NCBI GenBank assembly: GCA_935421135.1
Contig: OW285195.1
Location: forward strand, 14,770,158 to 14,834,157
DNA from: Bugulina stolonifera
Lineage: Eukaryota; Bryozoa; Gymnolaemata; Cheilostomatida; Bugulidae
Length of the DNA stretch: 64,000 nucleotides
Direction: 5' to 3'
Shown: one piece after another, positions 1-11,855 of the stretch
Layout: every line of letters starts with the position of its first letter
Numbering within the stretch: the stretch's first letter is position 1
Notes under the pieces: model-generated
Seen by the model: the letters and a program-made list of their open reading frames with translations, nothing else
Databases searched by the model: none
What the model was told of the DNA's origin: nothing
Made by a program: the position numbers and the translations under genes

Positions 1-1693
1 GAACAAGACTGTGATAGCCATGAACAGTGACATCAGTAAGTGCAGTGCTTTACTTGATTTTGATGAAATGAAATTTAGTTTTATACTTTGGTGATTGTGA
101 CAGATAGGTTGGGCTTTACCCAAAAAGTGAGTGGAGAAGACAACTTCTCCTGCTCAAATTCTGACAAAAGACAAAGGCTGTATATATCAATAACAATATT
201 TACATGTTGTATAGTCCAGGCTTACAAAATCTCCCTGATTCTGCAGGAGATGCCCTGAGTTTGAACTCAAACTTTAGTAGCCCACCCCAACAAAACAAAA
301 CACCCCCACCCAAATTTGAATCTCCCTGATTTTCTTCAGTGGAACTAGATAGCCTAAGGTCCTGCACCTACCTATAACAATAGACTGTTGTGTAATACAG
401 CAATAGCTGTGACCTAGTAATTACTAGTGGTAGCATTGGGTAGGGAGTCATCGTGTCGGCTGAATTAGGTATTAATTTGTCTACAGGGATTGTCTGTTCA
501 GTCGTATTTAAATTTAAATTGTAGTGATCGGAGAAGGGTTTGAAAAGGTGGACACGGAGCGATTGAGAGACGAGAAGGTTATGTTTTCTCTAACCAGGCA
601 TGCCTATAACAGCTCAAAGAATAATTGTTCGATTACAGCTGTCTGCTCCCGACTATATCAAGGTAGAATGGATTTACGGAACTTTTATATAATACATGTA
701 TAGGTGTACATCATATTATACGGTACATGATGTATTTATGTATAATATACATGTATTTGTATACTCATGCGTGTTCAGCTATTTATTGCAGCACTACACG
801 CTCATGATATCATCTCAGAACAGACAATATTTTGCATCTAGCCAAGCATAGCCTAACTTTGCCAAGTTGCCTCATAAGAATAAGAAAATATTTTAGATTA
901 CGTGAAAACGTTATGTCATTCCGTTTCAGGGTCACATGATACACACGTGTTCAGACTGGCTGAACCTTTGAACTCACACTTGTTAAAGCAATACCTTAAT
1001 TATCCGATTAACATGTGGGGAGCAGAGAATGGTAAGTTGACAATCTATATTTACTTAATATAATTGTCACATGGTAAGATAACTCCCTACACTTGATAAA
1101 ATTGTCACATGGTGGGACAACTCCCTACTTAATATGATAGTCACATGGCAGGATAACTCTTTACAGTTGCTATAATAAATGCATGGTTTAGTAACTTGAT
1201 CCTTAGAATTCAATGGATGGATTAAGTAATCACATGGAGTAAGCAAATACCAAACATTACTAGCAATTTGCAGCTGATATTTAGTGTGTGCTCAATGTAG
1301 GAGTAATCTGCTCTTACTCATACAATAATTTTTTAGCACACCATCATGTGCTCCCCTTGTTATAGTACATGGCTTTTTACTCTACATTGCATTGTGTTCA
1401 AATTCCTTGCAGGGTTAATGTTTGTCTTCAGAGCAAAGTTTAAATTTGTCGTTAAGAATCCATGTGGTGTTCTGTACACTTACCACCGCCATTGCTCTGA
1501 CGTGCATGGGCCCCGATATGAGAAGATAGCAGAGAGCAAATATCACATAAAATATCGTGGGTGGACGAGGGAACAAGTTTTATACAGCCGAGCTTTCTTT
1601 GAGGACACTTTAACTTATGGAAATAGTGACCTAGATCCTGTAAGGGTAACACGAGGCCGTTTCACTGATGGACCACTACCTATGGCTGGGTGA
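1..1693 (+). CDS. Gene A: glycosyltransferase-like cluster paralogue, 5' end outside window
   Basis: Only the 3' part of this gene is in the window. Exons are 1-35, 525-662, 930-1031 and 1413-1693, all with GT..AG borders and matching phases. They encode, in order, [59 protein letters not shown], and FVVKNPCGVLYTYHRHCSDVHGP, then a tail ending in PLPMAG and a stop. These match the last four conserved exons of genes B-F. The product is probably a type II membrane (Golgi-type) glycosyltransferase-like protein whose anchor and stalk lie upstream. Two things differ from the paralogues: the SHDTH exon has its own sequence (..SHLLKQYLN..), so it has not been homogenised with C-F, and the C terminus is about 20 residues longer. 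The family name is inferred; membership in the local paralogue set is certain. Confidence 0.82.
1032..1166 (+). repeat. Tandem repeat at the 5' end of the last intron of gene A
   Basis: After the splice donor at 1032 the motif 'cacatggtaagataactcc' recurs in degraded form about three times (near 1067, 1106 and 1143). The first copy carries a fresh GGTAAGA, a consensus-like splice donor. The same arrangement follows the homologous exon in C, D and F. Confidence 0.6.
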
Positions 1694-2217
1694 CTTTAGT
1701 TCAACCTTTGACATACACAAACCTGGTTCTCGGCTAGAGACTTGCAGGGGATCATGCAGTTTTAAGAAAATTGTAATACGTTATATTTGTTCATATAAAG
1801 TACATGACTCGTGCATTTTAATAGTTGTAATCTAGAAGAGTGCAGATATTTGTAATGCGTGCTCTGTGCCCCCCCCCCCCCCCTCAACTATAATGTATGT
1901 ACTACCTAGAACTTCCTAAGCAAGCAGTTACATGTCTGACGCTTCGGTGAAGATTATCGTTTTGTGTTTTGTATCCGTGTAAATAAAAAACTTGTGGTAC
2001 TGTAACTATGCACCTATGCTGGCCTATATCATCCAGCTATTAATAAGCTATAATTTTATTGCTACCAGACACTTTACAAAATTCTACAATATTATGCTGT
2101 AACTAAGTCAAACACAGAAAATCAGATAGCCAACTCCTGCTGCACTGCTCACACATGCTGCAGAAAACCTTTGATTTCATTGCTCCTTGCAAACTACCAA
2201 TATTAGTAGCCATTTTT
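1694..2217. other. Short intergenic region between convergent genes A and B
   Basis: No coding potential is seen. It contains a poly-C run at about 1869-1883 and an AATAAA at 1982-1987 suited to polyadenylation of gene A. Genes A and B converge here. Confidence 0.6.
1982..1987 (+). terminator. Putative polyadenylation signal of gene A
   Basis: AATAAA lies about 290 bp after the stop codon of gene A and before the oppositely oriented gene B. Position and hexamer fit; cleavage site unknown. Confidence 0.4.
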
Positions 2218-5200
2218 TCATCCGTAAAACAAGCAGGTTTCAAAGTCAGCAAAACTGTCTCGTACAAGTTGTAAGGTCCAGTTTCTGTTTGGGAGGTAGT
2301 ATATGGAGTATTTGTGCTGATCAGCATCACCCTGGTTAGGTCCGTGGACTCTTGAACAGTGATTGTGGAATGTTGATAAAACTGGACACGGGTTGCGTAC
2401 TGTGAAGTTCAGTGCAAAACGGAAGGTCCATATCATCGCTGCAAGCAAATAATATTGACATATGTGACTTGAATACAGGAGATGTATTTTTGTTACATAC
2501 ATGTACATACTCATACATGTATGCTACAGTAACTCCAAACATGGTGCCAATTGTTTGTATAATACAGTGTTATCAGCATATAGATTATTGCAAAATAGAA
2601 AGATAGGTCCACACTTACACGTCTACTGATTTTCGGACTCATGGCAAAATATACTTAGCTATCCTAAGCAGTATAGTCGGTGTAGATCTGCACTGAATAT
2701 ACTACTACATGTATCACAAAATTTGTATATCGCAACATACAACTTTTTCTGAGGTAGTATATATCATTCTTTTGCTACATCATATTCGACTATCATATTA
2801 TATGAGCATGTGCATCATGTGATATTACAACGCGTCTGAAATGTTGATATATGTGTAAGACCCACCATTTTCTGCACCCCACATGTTTATTGGGAAGTCG
2901 AGCAGATCGAAGATAATCACCTCATTCAGGGGCTTTGCCAATCTGAACATGTGTGCGTCATGGGAAGCTGGCAAATAACATTATTGTTTTGTAATTATGC
3001 AACTATGTAATTAAGTAGTTATGTAATTATGTATTTATGTAATTAAAACTTTTGATACACTATTGAACACTGATCATGGGGGGTATATAATGTTAGAGTA
3101 ACACTACCCATAACTACCCATCATGCTTGCTGCATTTGAATCCATGATATAGGGGTTTGGACAGCTTAGATCCAAGGTTATCTGTCTATTAGAAGTGTCT
3201 TTGCAGGCTGTGATGAAAGCTCATACAGCACTGCGCTGACTGACTGACTGACTGACTGACTGACTGACTGACTGACTGACTGACTGACTGACTGACTGAC
3301 TGACTGACTGACTGACTGACTGACTGACTGACTGACTGACTGACTGACTGACTGACTGACTGACTGACTGACTGACTGACTGACTGACTGACTGACTGAC
3401 TGACTGACTGACTGACTGACTGACTGACTGACTGACTGACTGACTGACTGACTGACTGACTGACTGACTGACTGACTGACTGACTGACTGACTGACTGAC
3501 TGACTGACTGACTGACTGACTGACTGACTGACTGACTGACTGACTGACTGACTCTCCAATTACATGTGTTTTAATTGAGCTCTTACCTTCATAACCAGGT
3601 GATAGCTGCCAGTTTGTTCTTTCACACGATTTATTTACGTTTACAATGTTGTATCTAGTAAGAGAGTATAACACTTTCTCATCCCTCATTCTGGTAGTAT
3701 TCACGTATTGGAATCCCTCCCCCAGTACTGTAAGGTAAGACAACAACCATCTACGAGACACAAGTGATAACATTCCTGTCTCTTTACTCACATTGCCAGA
3801 TATCGGTTTAACAAAACAATTACATGTAACTACCCAAAGAGTTACCACATCAAAAGTTCAGGGTCAAAGGTCAAGGTTCAAGCCAATCAGAATTGAAGGA
3901 ATAAGAATTCTTTCTCGTCTTTTGACAGGTAAATGCCTAAAATGGACTGTATACCATATTCTCTGAGTGCATACGTACCTATATCACCATTCATTGCAAT
4001 CACTGGTTTGTCCAGAAGCCACCGAGAAGCGTATATAAAGAAGTCGGACATATGCGCTGCTCGTGCTGATTTTACTGGAGTTATTTTGCGATGATTTGTG
4101 TAGTTTCTAGACTTTACAATCTAAAACAGCCATAATGTATAGAATGTTGGAGCTTTACCCACCAGCCAAGAAAAAGCTGTCACCGATTTTATTCTCGTAT
4201 AAATTTCGTAGCTTTTACAAAAAGATGATGTACTTGTACCGTACTCCAAACTTCAAGCTGTTATTTTTACCTGAAGTATGATAAGTTGTTGGCTAATACT
4301 TTAACAGTGAATGAGCCATACCTAAGCTAATTTGTATTTTGCACCATGTTGATTAATTCAATCCGTTCATGAGTGTAATCTGCAGTAAGCTAATCTGTGG
4401 AAACACCATTTCTGCTGTTCAGTGAGCAAGTCAATTAGAACACAAAGATTGGAGGATGCCATTATAATATTTCTTCGTTCCAATAAATAGCTTTTCTCTT
4501 TAAAATAATAATAGCTAACTTAAAATAATAAATAGCTATCTCTTTGGCTCTTACAATCCGCCGATAGAATTGTTCCTGGAAACAGCTTAGGTGCAAGTCT
4601 TTACTTTTAGGATACAACTGTTTTTATTTTACTCTTTTTGAATAAATGGATGGTAAAGTAGACCTCGCTTATCTAGTCCCTACCTTCAATGATGATTCAT
4701 CCTTGTAGAATAAATGTACCTCTGCCACCAGCTCATGGTTGATATTATACTCGAGGGTTTGCAAATACTCTGCGTCTCGGGCATCCAAGTCTCTACGGCT
4801 AAAGTTCTTGTATCTTGACCACTGTTTACCTGATGATAAGCATAAGAATACTTCATACCAAACTGAGCTAGTTACAGCACAATAATTAAAAAAAAATGTC
4901 ATCCATTATCCGTACTTTTTGTCAAAATTTTGGGTTATTAGAAACGATTCATTTTGGAGAGTTAAGAATGGGGGAATTCAATGGCATGAGTCTAGGAATA
5001 GAGAAAATGTGCTTTGTAAAATTTTATCAGCTGCACTAAGACTGAAATTACAACTTGAATTCTGTTTTAAATAAATTATGTACTTTTCCCACTGAGCTGA
5101 AATGCATATGAACTTGTGACCTGTTCGTCAATGTATTAGCTACTAGCTATTTGTGTGTTTGGTTCAGCACTTTATTTGTTCCCTGTGCTGACTTCCAACA

Positions 5201-5985
5201 CCATGTGCAACCTTTACTGCTACCGTTCTCTGTTGCTTTAACTTATTAACAAGCAGAAGCACAGCTGTGGGCAGAGCAGAGAATGCGACCTAACGTCACT
5301 TTGACTACTAGTAATCATATCACAGATGTACCATTAAAGAGGCCAAGCATGGTCACAATGTAGTACTTATTTGATCCAATGGCTGTTAAGGAGCAATTTG
5401 CTGCCGTTTCATTCTTCCATATTCTTTTAGGAGGTGACCGATGGTTGAGTGCCCTAAATTTTGCTAGACTGAATGCCTCCGTAGAGGTGAACGGTAGTTC
5501 TGCTGTGTTCTCCATTTCTCTAGCACCATTTGAGACCCAGAGGCTTTCTATGTTCAGATGTTTGATGTTAGACGGTGGGTCACTTGAGTTTTTGATAAGC
5601 TCTGAAATTGAAAATTAAATAATTAAATTTAGCCGTTGAAGAAGACTCAATATTCACTGATCATTAGCTTTGGACTCGTGCACCGTACTAAAACAGAAAG
5701 TGTCTTAGCAGAGCGGCCATCTTATACCTTGGAATAAAGTGTTTCGTCCTACTGCTGCTAGGTTGTTTCTCAGGCTAATCCCAACACCCGTACTAACCAT
5801 CAGTGTATTCATCACTATTGACATTGAGTATGAATCTCTTTTTCAGAGTTCTGACCAAGTCCCACCTTCAAATGTATGCAGTAAGTATATTTACCGATAT
5901 TTATGTAGAGCAGAAATATTCCTCCAAGCAGGATAATAGCTACAGTCTTTGATGCATACAGACGTGTGACTTTCAAGTATATCAT
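2218..5985 (-). CDS. Gene B: type II membrane glycosyltransferase-like protein
   Basis: Seven exons on the minus strand: 5895-5985, 5332-5601, 4684-4829, 3979-4120, 3587-3727, 2866-2967 and 2218-2438, giving 370 residues in one closed frame. Exon 1 starts MIYLKVTRLYASK and continues into a hydrophobic stretch (VAIILLGGIFLLYINI), a signal-anchor with a basic cytoplasmic side. Exon 2 encodes the stalk and ends NKYYIVTMLGLFNG. Exon 3 has LDARDAEYLQTLEYNIN, exon 4 HMSDFFIYASRWLLDK followed by VIAMNGDI, exon 5 GEGFQYVNTTRMRDEK, exon 6 SHDAHMFRLAKPLN and PINMWGAEN, exon 7 VRNPCPVLSTFHNHCSRVHG. The N-x-D-I motif may be the metal/nucleotide-sugar contact by analogy with GT-A enzymes; this is inference. 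Codons and splice sites look intact, so it is probably functional. The large TGAC microsatellite sits in its intron 5, close to the donor of exon 5. Confidence 0.85.
3237..3553. repeat. (TGAC)n tetranucleotide microsatellite, about 79 units
   Basis: An uninterrupted run of the four-base unit over about 317 bp, inside intron 5 of gene B and only 33 bp from the exon-5 donor. Because the unit has no stop in one frame it yields a spurious SVSQ-repeat reading frame on the minus strand. Perfect purity suggests recent expansion and likely length polymorphism. Confidence 0.97.
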
Positions 5986-7361
5986 ATTCAGTACTGACTG
6001 CTGCTGACTTGTCCACAACACACACAGACAAGTAACAGCGTGTACTATGCAACCGCACTCATCTGTATTCATTCATTAATACATTATACACATAATTATA
6101 TATATATATATTTATTATTCGCATTCAACTCCGTCTATAGAAGTTTAATTTACTTGTAGCACACTAATCCCTCAGTGCTATTCAATGCTGCCTCTATGAG
6201 TGAATAGGAGAGCAAATTAAATATAATTATTTTAGAAATGATTTAACTTGGAACGTAAGTCGTAAAACACATTAATAATAATATCCGTGGCGCCCAGCAC
6301 AATTCTTTGACGTGGCTGCCTAATAGCAGAGCTAGTCGGGGACCAACTTACAATGTAGCTCCTAGAGCTGGATATTATTATAGTTTGATGTGGCACAGAG
6401 GGAACGCCTCCAGGTCAATGACTCGAACCCACGCCCTTGCAGATAACTTGCGTCATTGCTGCAAGACCAGAGTGACTAGCGCTAGACCGCTTAGCCACCA
6501 ACACCTAGAGTGTATATTCTCTGAATTGTAGTAACGTGCAGTGCCATCAGCTCAAGGGGCTAGATTTTCATCTCCACCAAGTTGGAATAAAACCCTCATA
6601 AAAACCATTACAATACTTGCCTACACGGAACTTTAAACAGACACAGTAGATTCATTTTATTAATAGCTATCAATAATAGTCTACAGATAGAGGTCGGATA
6701 AAGCAGTCTAATCTCTTTATATTTCAACATACATGATTTGTATATATTATAATCCTACAAAGATAAGAGGCTAATAAATGGCTCTTCAACTCAGTGAGGA
6801 CGACACTCTAGGCAGTGCGTCAGGTAATTTAAATATAAACAAAGCGATTGTCAGGAGGTATTAGTAGTCTTACAGTGATGTCACAAATAGCATGGGTGCG
6901 GCATCATGTGGATGACTCAGTATATGAGGTGAAGGTAGGTACACAAAGGTATGCTAAGTTGAAGTACTTCTATACTAGGGTCTACGCATTACCCAGAAAT
7001 TGTAAGTACAGTACACCCACACTGGTGATGAATGCAAAAAGTTGTGTTAAATAAGATTTTATTTTGTTTCAGAACTTTTTGTACTTCACTTTATGGTTCA
7101 GCACATCGACATACTATCTTCTCAGTAATTTATCTGTCATCAATTTAATCACATGATTTTATCACATATTTGATTATTTTTGAGTGCCATCCTATTGAAT
7201 GACTTCTAAGCAAGAAGAGCAGATCATTTTTTGACTCTGGCAGACTTTACCTGTCAATGATTGACAGCGAGATCATAGGCTAATCATTGCAAACCTTTGC
7301 ATTTTGACATGTCCAGTATCCAACCTTTCTTTTGAAGAGACTGGAAGCCGGCTGTGTTAAG
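5986..7361. other. Intergenic region between divergent genes B and C
   Basis: The shared upstream region of B (-) and C (+), so both promoters should lie here. No further conserved exon is seen. A short (TA)n run is at about 6098-6110 and a tRNA-like element at about 6415-6505. Confidence 0.5.
6415..6505 (-). repeat. tRNA-derived (SINE-like) element
   Basis: On the minus strand the sequence begins GGTGGCTAAGCGGTCTAGCG, a good A box of Leu/Ser-tRNA type, and about 70 bp later has GGGTTCGAGTC, a good B box. The stem pairing looks degenerate and no clear anticodon arm is seen, so I call a tRNA-derived repeat, not a tRNA gene. Confidence 0.55.
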
Positions 7362-10300
7362 ATGGCTTGGATATGGAGGAAGTTAAACACTATAGTTGGA
7401 GTAGTAGGGTTTAGTATATCAGTACTTGTCATCCTCACATTCTATCAAGATGGCGGTGAAGGTACATGTACAAGTTACTAATGCTACACATAGTAATATC
7501 CGTGATTCGGGTTGAAATTGGGAAAAGATATAGCACTATATTATACATGTAAAATGCATATTTGTATCACATTTCAAGATTGTGTGTGCTGTCTGGCTAC
7601 CAAAGCACCTGCAGCTCAATAGATAGCATACATCGTGTACCGTATATGCTAGTTTATAATGGAATAGGCTTTCTGATTATATTTCCAAAACTTCAAGTGG
7701 CAAGGACTGCAATGTGCTCCTAATATGGGTTAGATGCAGTTAGTCGCACTACTTACAATATATTATTTTTTTGATGGCCTTACATCTATGTTTGTTCTTG
7801 GTCTAGTCAGAATAGATTTACTACCTACACCACAATGTCACCTGCTTTTGATTTGGCTAAGAACCAAGGCTATAAATCATTTGTTGTTCTGAACTCGGCT
7901 CGTTTTGATATCCGTTTATACACTTTGTTTAAGCTGTATGATACATTGCAAGACCTAATCAAAATTTTATAGTAAACGTGAGAGAAAACTCCATCTATCT
8001 CTTTCTTTTTCTACAGAAGTATTTATTACACCCAGGAGTACCATGGAAATGAATTTAAAAATGGCTTACCGCAAAATTGAAACTAAAGATGTCACCCCAC
8101 CGGCGGTAGACAAGTTGACGACTGCAACCACCCAAGTTAAAACTACCAGTACAGATGAACTTCCCACAACTATTTCAAAACTTGCAAGTTACTCAGAGAG
8201 CCCCTCTGTCTCTTATTCTAATAAGTATCATGTACTCACAATGCTCAGCCTGTTTCATGGTAAGACAACTTCTTCAACAAACTACAAATAAGTCTGTCTT
8301 TAATTTAATGTTTAATTGCTTGAACCCAGTTAAGTACAATAATTTCGGTAAAATGTAAATCTATTTCACATAGCGGTCACAGAGATAGATACAAGCATTG
8401 TCTCATTATATAAACAAGAGTGTCATTGATTTTGTAAGATATTCTGGTCTTTGGGCTAGTTTAATGTGTTCTAATCTACAGGCCTTTGTAATGCAGCATT
8501 TTCTTAAAGAACCAATCTTTTTTGAGAGTTTCAGTGAAGAGCCAAGGTCTTGGTGACGCGAACATACATGTATTTGTGTCAGCACAGATCTCTAGAATAT
8601 AGTCTCACAGTAAGACTGCATTTGACCAAATATGTGTAGATCTTACTAAAAAGAGCTAAAAAATAACCATCCGTTTACAATTAATCACTATCTTCCCTAC
8701 TTTATCCAACTTGTAGGAAACGCAAGCAGAGGTTATGAGAATTTCACATCAGAAGAGTTAAGAGGAAGAGATGGAGAATATCTGGAGACTCTGAGGAGGA
8801 ACTTGAACCATGACCAGGTGGTAGCAGTACATCTGTTCTATGTAAATGATGATGACTTAAAGGTAAATACAGCAGTTGTCTCCTCTATATATACAATATG
8901 ATGATGACTTAAAGGTGAGTACAGTAGTTGCCTCCTCTATATATACATGGTGATGACTTAAACGTGAGTACAGTAGTTGTCTTCTCTCTATCTATGCATG
9001 AACTTGATGTGACGACGTAGAGGTGTTAGATATAAATATGGTTACTGTCAGAACTGACTGCAACGTAACTATCAAGGAATTATAAAGGAATAAATAATAT
9101 AATAAAATATTACTGTGAACAAGGACAAACTCATTGCGTGGTACAGTACTTTAGAGCGATGCATTTACAGACTTCATTAACCAATCAGAGTTCAAGGAGC
9201 TATTGTCGATCAAAGAGTGTTTGGTGCTAGACAAATCCATAACAAAACTACCTACATTGCAGTCTCAATGATTTTGTTGAATTTGTCATTTCACGTTCTG
9301 TTTGATAGTTACATTTTTATCTGAAAAACCATCTATTGGACTCATGTATTAACTTAATGAGGTTTTCGAGTTGAAATGGTTATATATCCATTTTTTTGTA
9401 GGTCATCGATGATTATATGTGTAAATGTGCAAACAAACAAAAAATCACATTGGTTAAATGGCATCGTAAACTCCACATGGCAGATTTCTTCCTCTACGCA
9501 TCCAGATATTTGGTAGATAAATCAGTTATAGCAATGAACAGCGATATCGGTAAGTATGAGTGTGGTGTAGTTTGGGTCAGCAACGCTAGGTATCATATAT
9601 AATGGGTGATGCCGCAGAGTAATGGTTTCAATGCAAGGAGGCATTATAGAAGGGCATTTGACATGAGCACTCATAAGCTATTAATTGTCTTAATTACAAG
9701 TTGTCTTCTCTCAATCTGTTTGCTTATACTTTTACTTGTACTCATTCTTCTTTTGCAAGAAAAGAGAAAGAGAGAGAAAGGATAACTTTTAATTGTGATG
9801 AATAGCTTGTGAGTGCCCATGACTTATAATGACAGATAGTACTCATTAGCAGCAGTGTACACTGCCCTATAATAATATATAATATTGTATGATATTTATT
9901 GCATAATTTTACAGTTTTAGGTGAAGGGTTTGGTAGAATAAACACATTGAGACTACGAGATGAAAGAGTTATGTTCTCTTTAACAAGATATGCAATACAT
10001 ACAAAGAATAAAACATGCAATACAGAGGAGATGACTCTCGATATGCCTTATAGAGGTAAATAATATCTAACTATCCCCCTCTGCTTATCTCAATGTTTAA
10101 AATAGCCCTAGGTGCATTTCATTACTTTTCCTAGTATTTAGGCTATCATTTTCATTTTTCTCAGGCAATGGTAACATGAGTGTTATCAAATATTAAGAAA
10201 AACATAAATGAAATGTGGCTAGAACTACGTGTACTTCCCGGCACTAACATCTTCAAATAATATACTGTACATTGAGAGTGTTGTCTTCTCTTCATTTTGT

Positions 10301-11047
10301 AAGTTGTCCGCTCTTACCCCAAACTTCAACTTCAACATATTATAGACGTTTCTTGACGCATATTTAGTAACTGTTAATTCCTGGTGTACTCAGGTCTTTT
10401 ACTCTTGTTTAGTAAAAAAGGATAGCTCTAAGACAGTAAGTCATTTTTGAACATTTTATCACACACTCTGCAGAGAATATCTTTGCTGAGACTGTACATG
10501 TTCAACTGTAATTATTACTTTACAGCTTCTCATGACACTCATATATTTAGACTGGCAGAGCCACTGAATGAGACTCTAATATTAGATAAACTAGATTATC
10601 CAATCAACATGTGGGGAGCTGAGAACGGTAAGACAGCTCCTTATGTTACATCATATTGCACGGTAAGATAATTCCTCATTTGCTGATTATCTGGTAATCT
10701 AACACAGGGATAAAGTGATGACTTACTAATTGGGATTTCTCTTGCGATAGTACAATGTATGTCCAACGATTGTATATATTGGCAGTGTGTTGGCATCGAT
10801 GTATCCTTATGATTCCAATAGTTGAGAAGTTAGAATTATATTCCATGACCCTGTAGTTGCAGTAAGTGGTTAGTCAATGTCTATTTATTTTACAGCGATG
10901 ATATGGACGTTCCGACATCTACTCAAGTTTATTGTGAGGAACCCATGCAAAGTACTATTTACTTACCACAAACACTGCTCTAAGGTACATGGACCTAACC
11001 TCAGAGACATTAGAAAACACAAATATTCCATATTTCACATGGGTTGA
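7362..11047 (+). CDS. Gene C: glycosyltransferase-like paralogue with early stop in last exon
   Basis: Exons 7362-7461, 8017-8259, 8717-8862, 9402-9549, 9915-10055, 10526-10627 and 10896-11047. Exon 1 encodes MAWIWRKLNTIVGVVGFS.. then a hydrophobic anchor; exon 2 is a Thr/Ser-rich stalk (TTATTQVKTTSTDELPTT) ending SNKYHVLTMLSLFHG. Conserved motifs follow: [28 protein letters not shown] and [38 protein letters not shown], and [20 protein letters not shown]. The last exon is almost identical to that of gene D until a Trp codon, TGG in D, is TGA here (11045-11047). Translation would stop at 343 residues, losing about 21; the old frame continues to a stop at 11108-11110. The core motifs stay intact, so it could be a working shortened protein or a young pseudogene. 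Exons 3-7 show a recent duplication with gene D. Confidence 0.8.
8848..9000 (+). repeat. Triplicated exon-end plus splice-donor unit, gene C intron 3
   Basis: The end of exon 3 (GATGATGACTTAAAG) and the first part of the intron form a unit of about 50 bp repeated three times. The true donor is at 8863; copies of 'GATGACTTAAA(G/C)GTGAGTAC' follow near 8915 and 8965. Copies two and three have better consensus donors (GTGAGT) than the first (GTAAAT). Using the second would add VNTAVVSSIYTI and then a stop. Confidence 0.85.
9665..9819. mobile_element. MITE-like inverted-repeat element carrying GTTGTCTTCTC
   Basis: The left end GAGCACTCATAAGCTATTAA is inversely matched by the right end, read in reverse complement as GGGCACTCACAAGCTATTCA. 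The element is about 155 bp, has no coding capacity, lies in intron 4 of gene C and contains one copy of the dispersed 11-mer. A second member is at 56945-57031. Confidence 0.65.
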
Positions 11048-11110
11048 ACAAGAAAGCAGTCAAAGGCAGGAAAAGCTCCGTATGAGAATACCTTAACGTA
11101 TAGAACTTAG

Positions 11111-11855
11111 AATCTAAATGGTAGTCGACCGGAGAAAGTGTTTTCGTATAAGTTATAGGGTGCCTGATTCAGGGTCCGGTGATTGCATCTAGCTCAGTAG
11201 GAGAGCTCAGGCTAAGCATAACATTCGGCTGAGACTAAACATGAACAAACTGACATAGGTTTAGTGATCTAATATATTCTTAGAAGCTGTGGATCCCTTT
11301 ACTTGCATGCGCATCTATCTAAGACGGTTTGAAACTAACTTTTGATGGACATGATATACGTGACAGGTAGTGGTGATAACTCTAAATGTAACAGTCGAAA
11401 ACCACCGAAAGATTTTTGTTTTCAACTGGATTTGTTGACTTAGAAACACACTAGTTCTAACAGCTTCTTAAGTAGTGGAAGTAGATTTGTATCTTGGAGT
11501 TGTCTTCTCACTCTGCCTCTATTACTAGATGTTGCATTTGTGTATACTATAATTTATTGTATATGTATAATATCTATAAAGTAGGTCTACTAAAGACTTT
11601 AAGAGGGGAGATCTTCATCCCACATTCTGTAGCTTATGAAATAATAGCAGTGTGAATGGTGAGATACTGATTTCCAATATTGACAATACAATGTTGTTAC
11701 TAAACCATTATACAGTTACTGGTCAATACAGCTTTGTTAGCTATACAATAGATAGGCAAACCCATGTATTGGCAGGATATAAATAATGATGAGCATTGTT
11801 ATTAGTACTTCATACTTTATGCTGCACCCATGGTGGATATTTAGGTATTACAAAT
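11111..11855. other. Intergenic region between genes C and D
   Basis: No coding potential is seen. It holds the ancestral 3' end of C and the presumed promoter of D. One GTTGTCTTCTC copy is at 11499-11509. Confidence 0.5.

Noticed and set aside
3189..3848. Long minus-strand frame with a Ser-Val-Ser-Gln repeat
   Set aside because: It is the TGAC microsatellite read through into exon 5 of gene B; the real exon is 3587-3727.
11045..11047. TGA in gene C as a selenocysteine codon
   Set aside because: The sister gene has Trp here, the site is near the C terminus, and no selenoprotein context is evident; a nonsense change is simpler.
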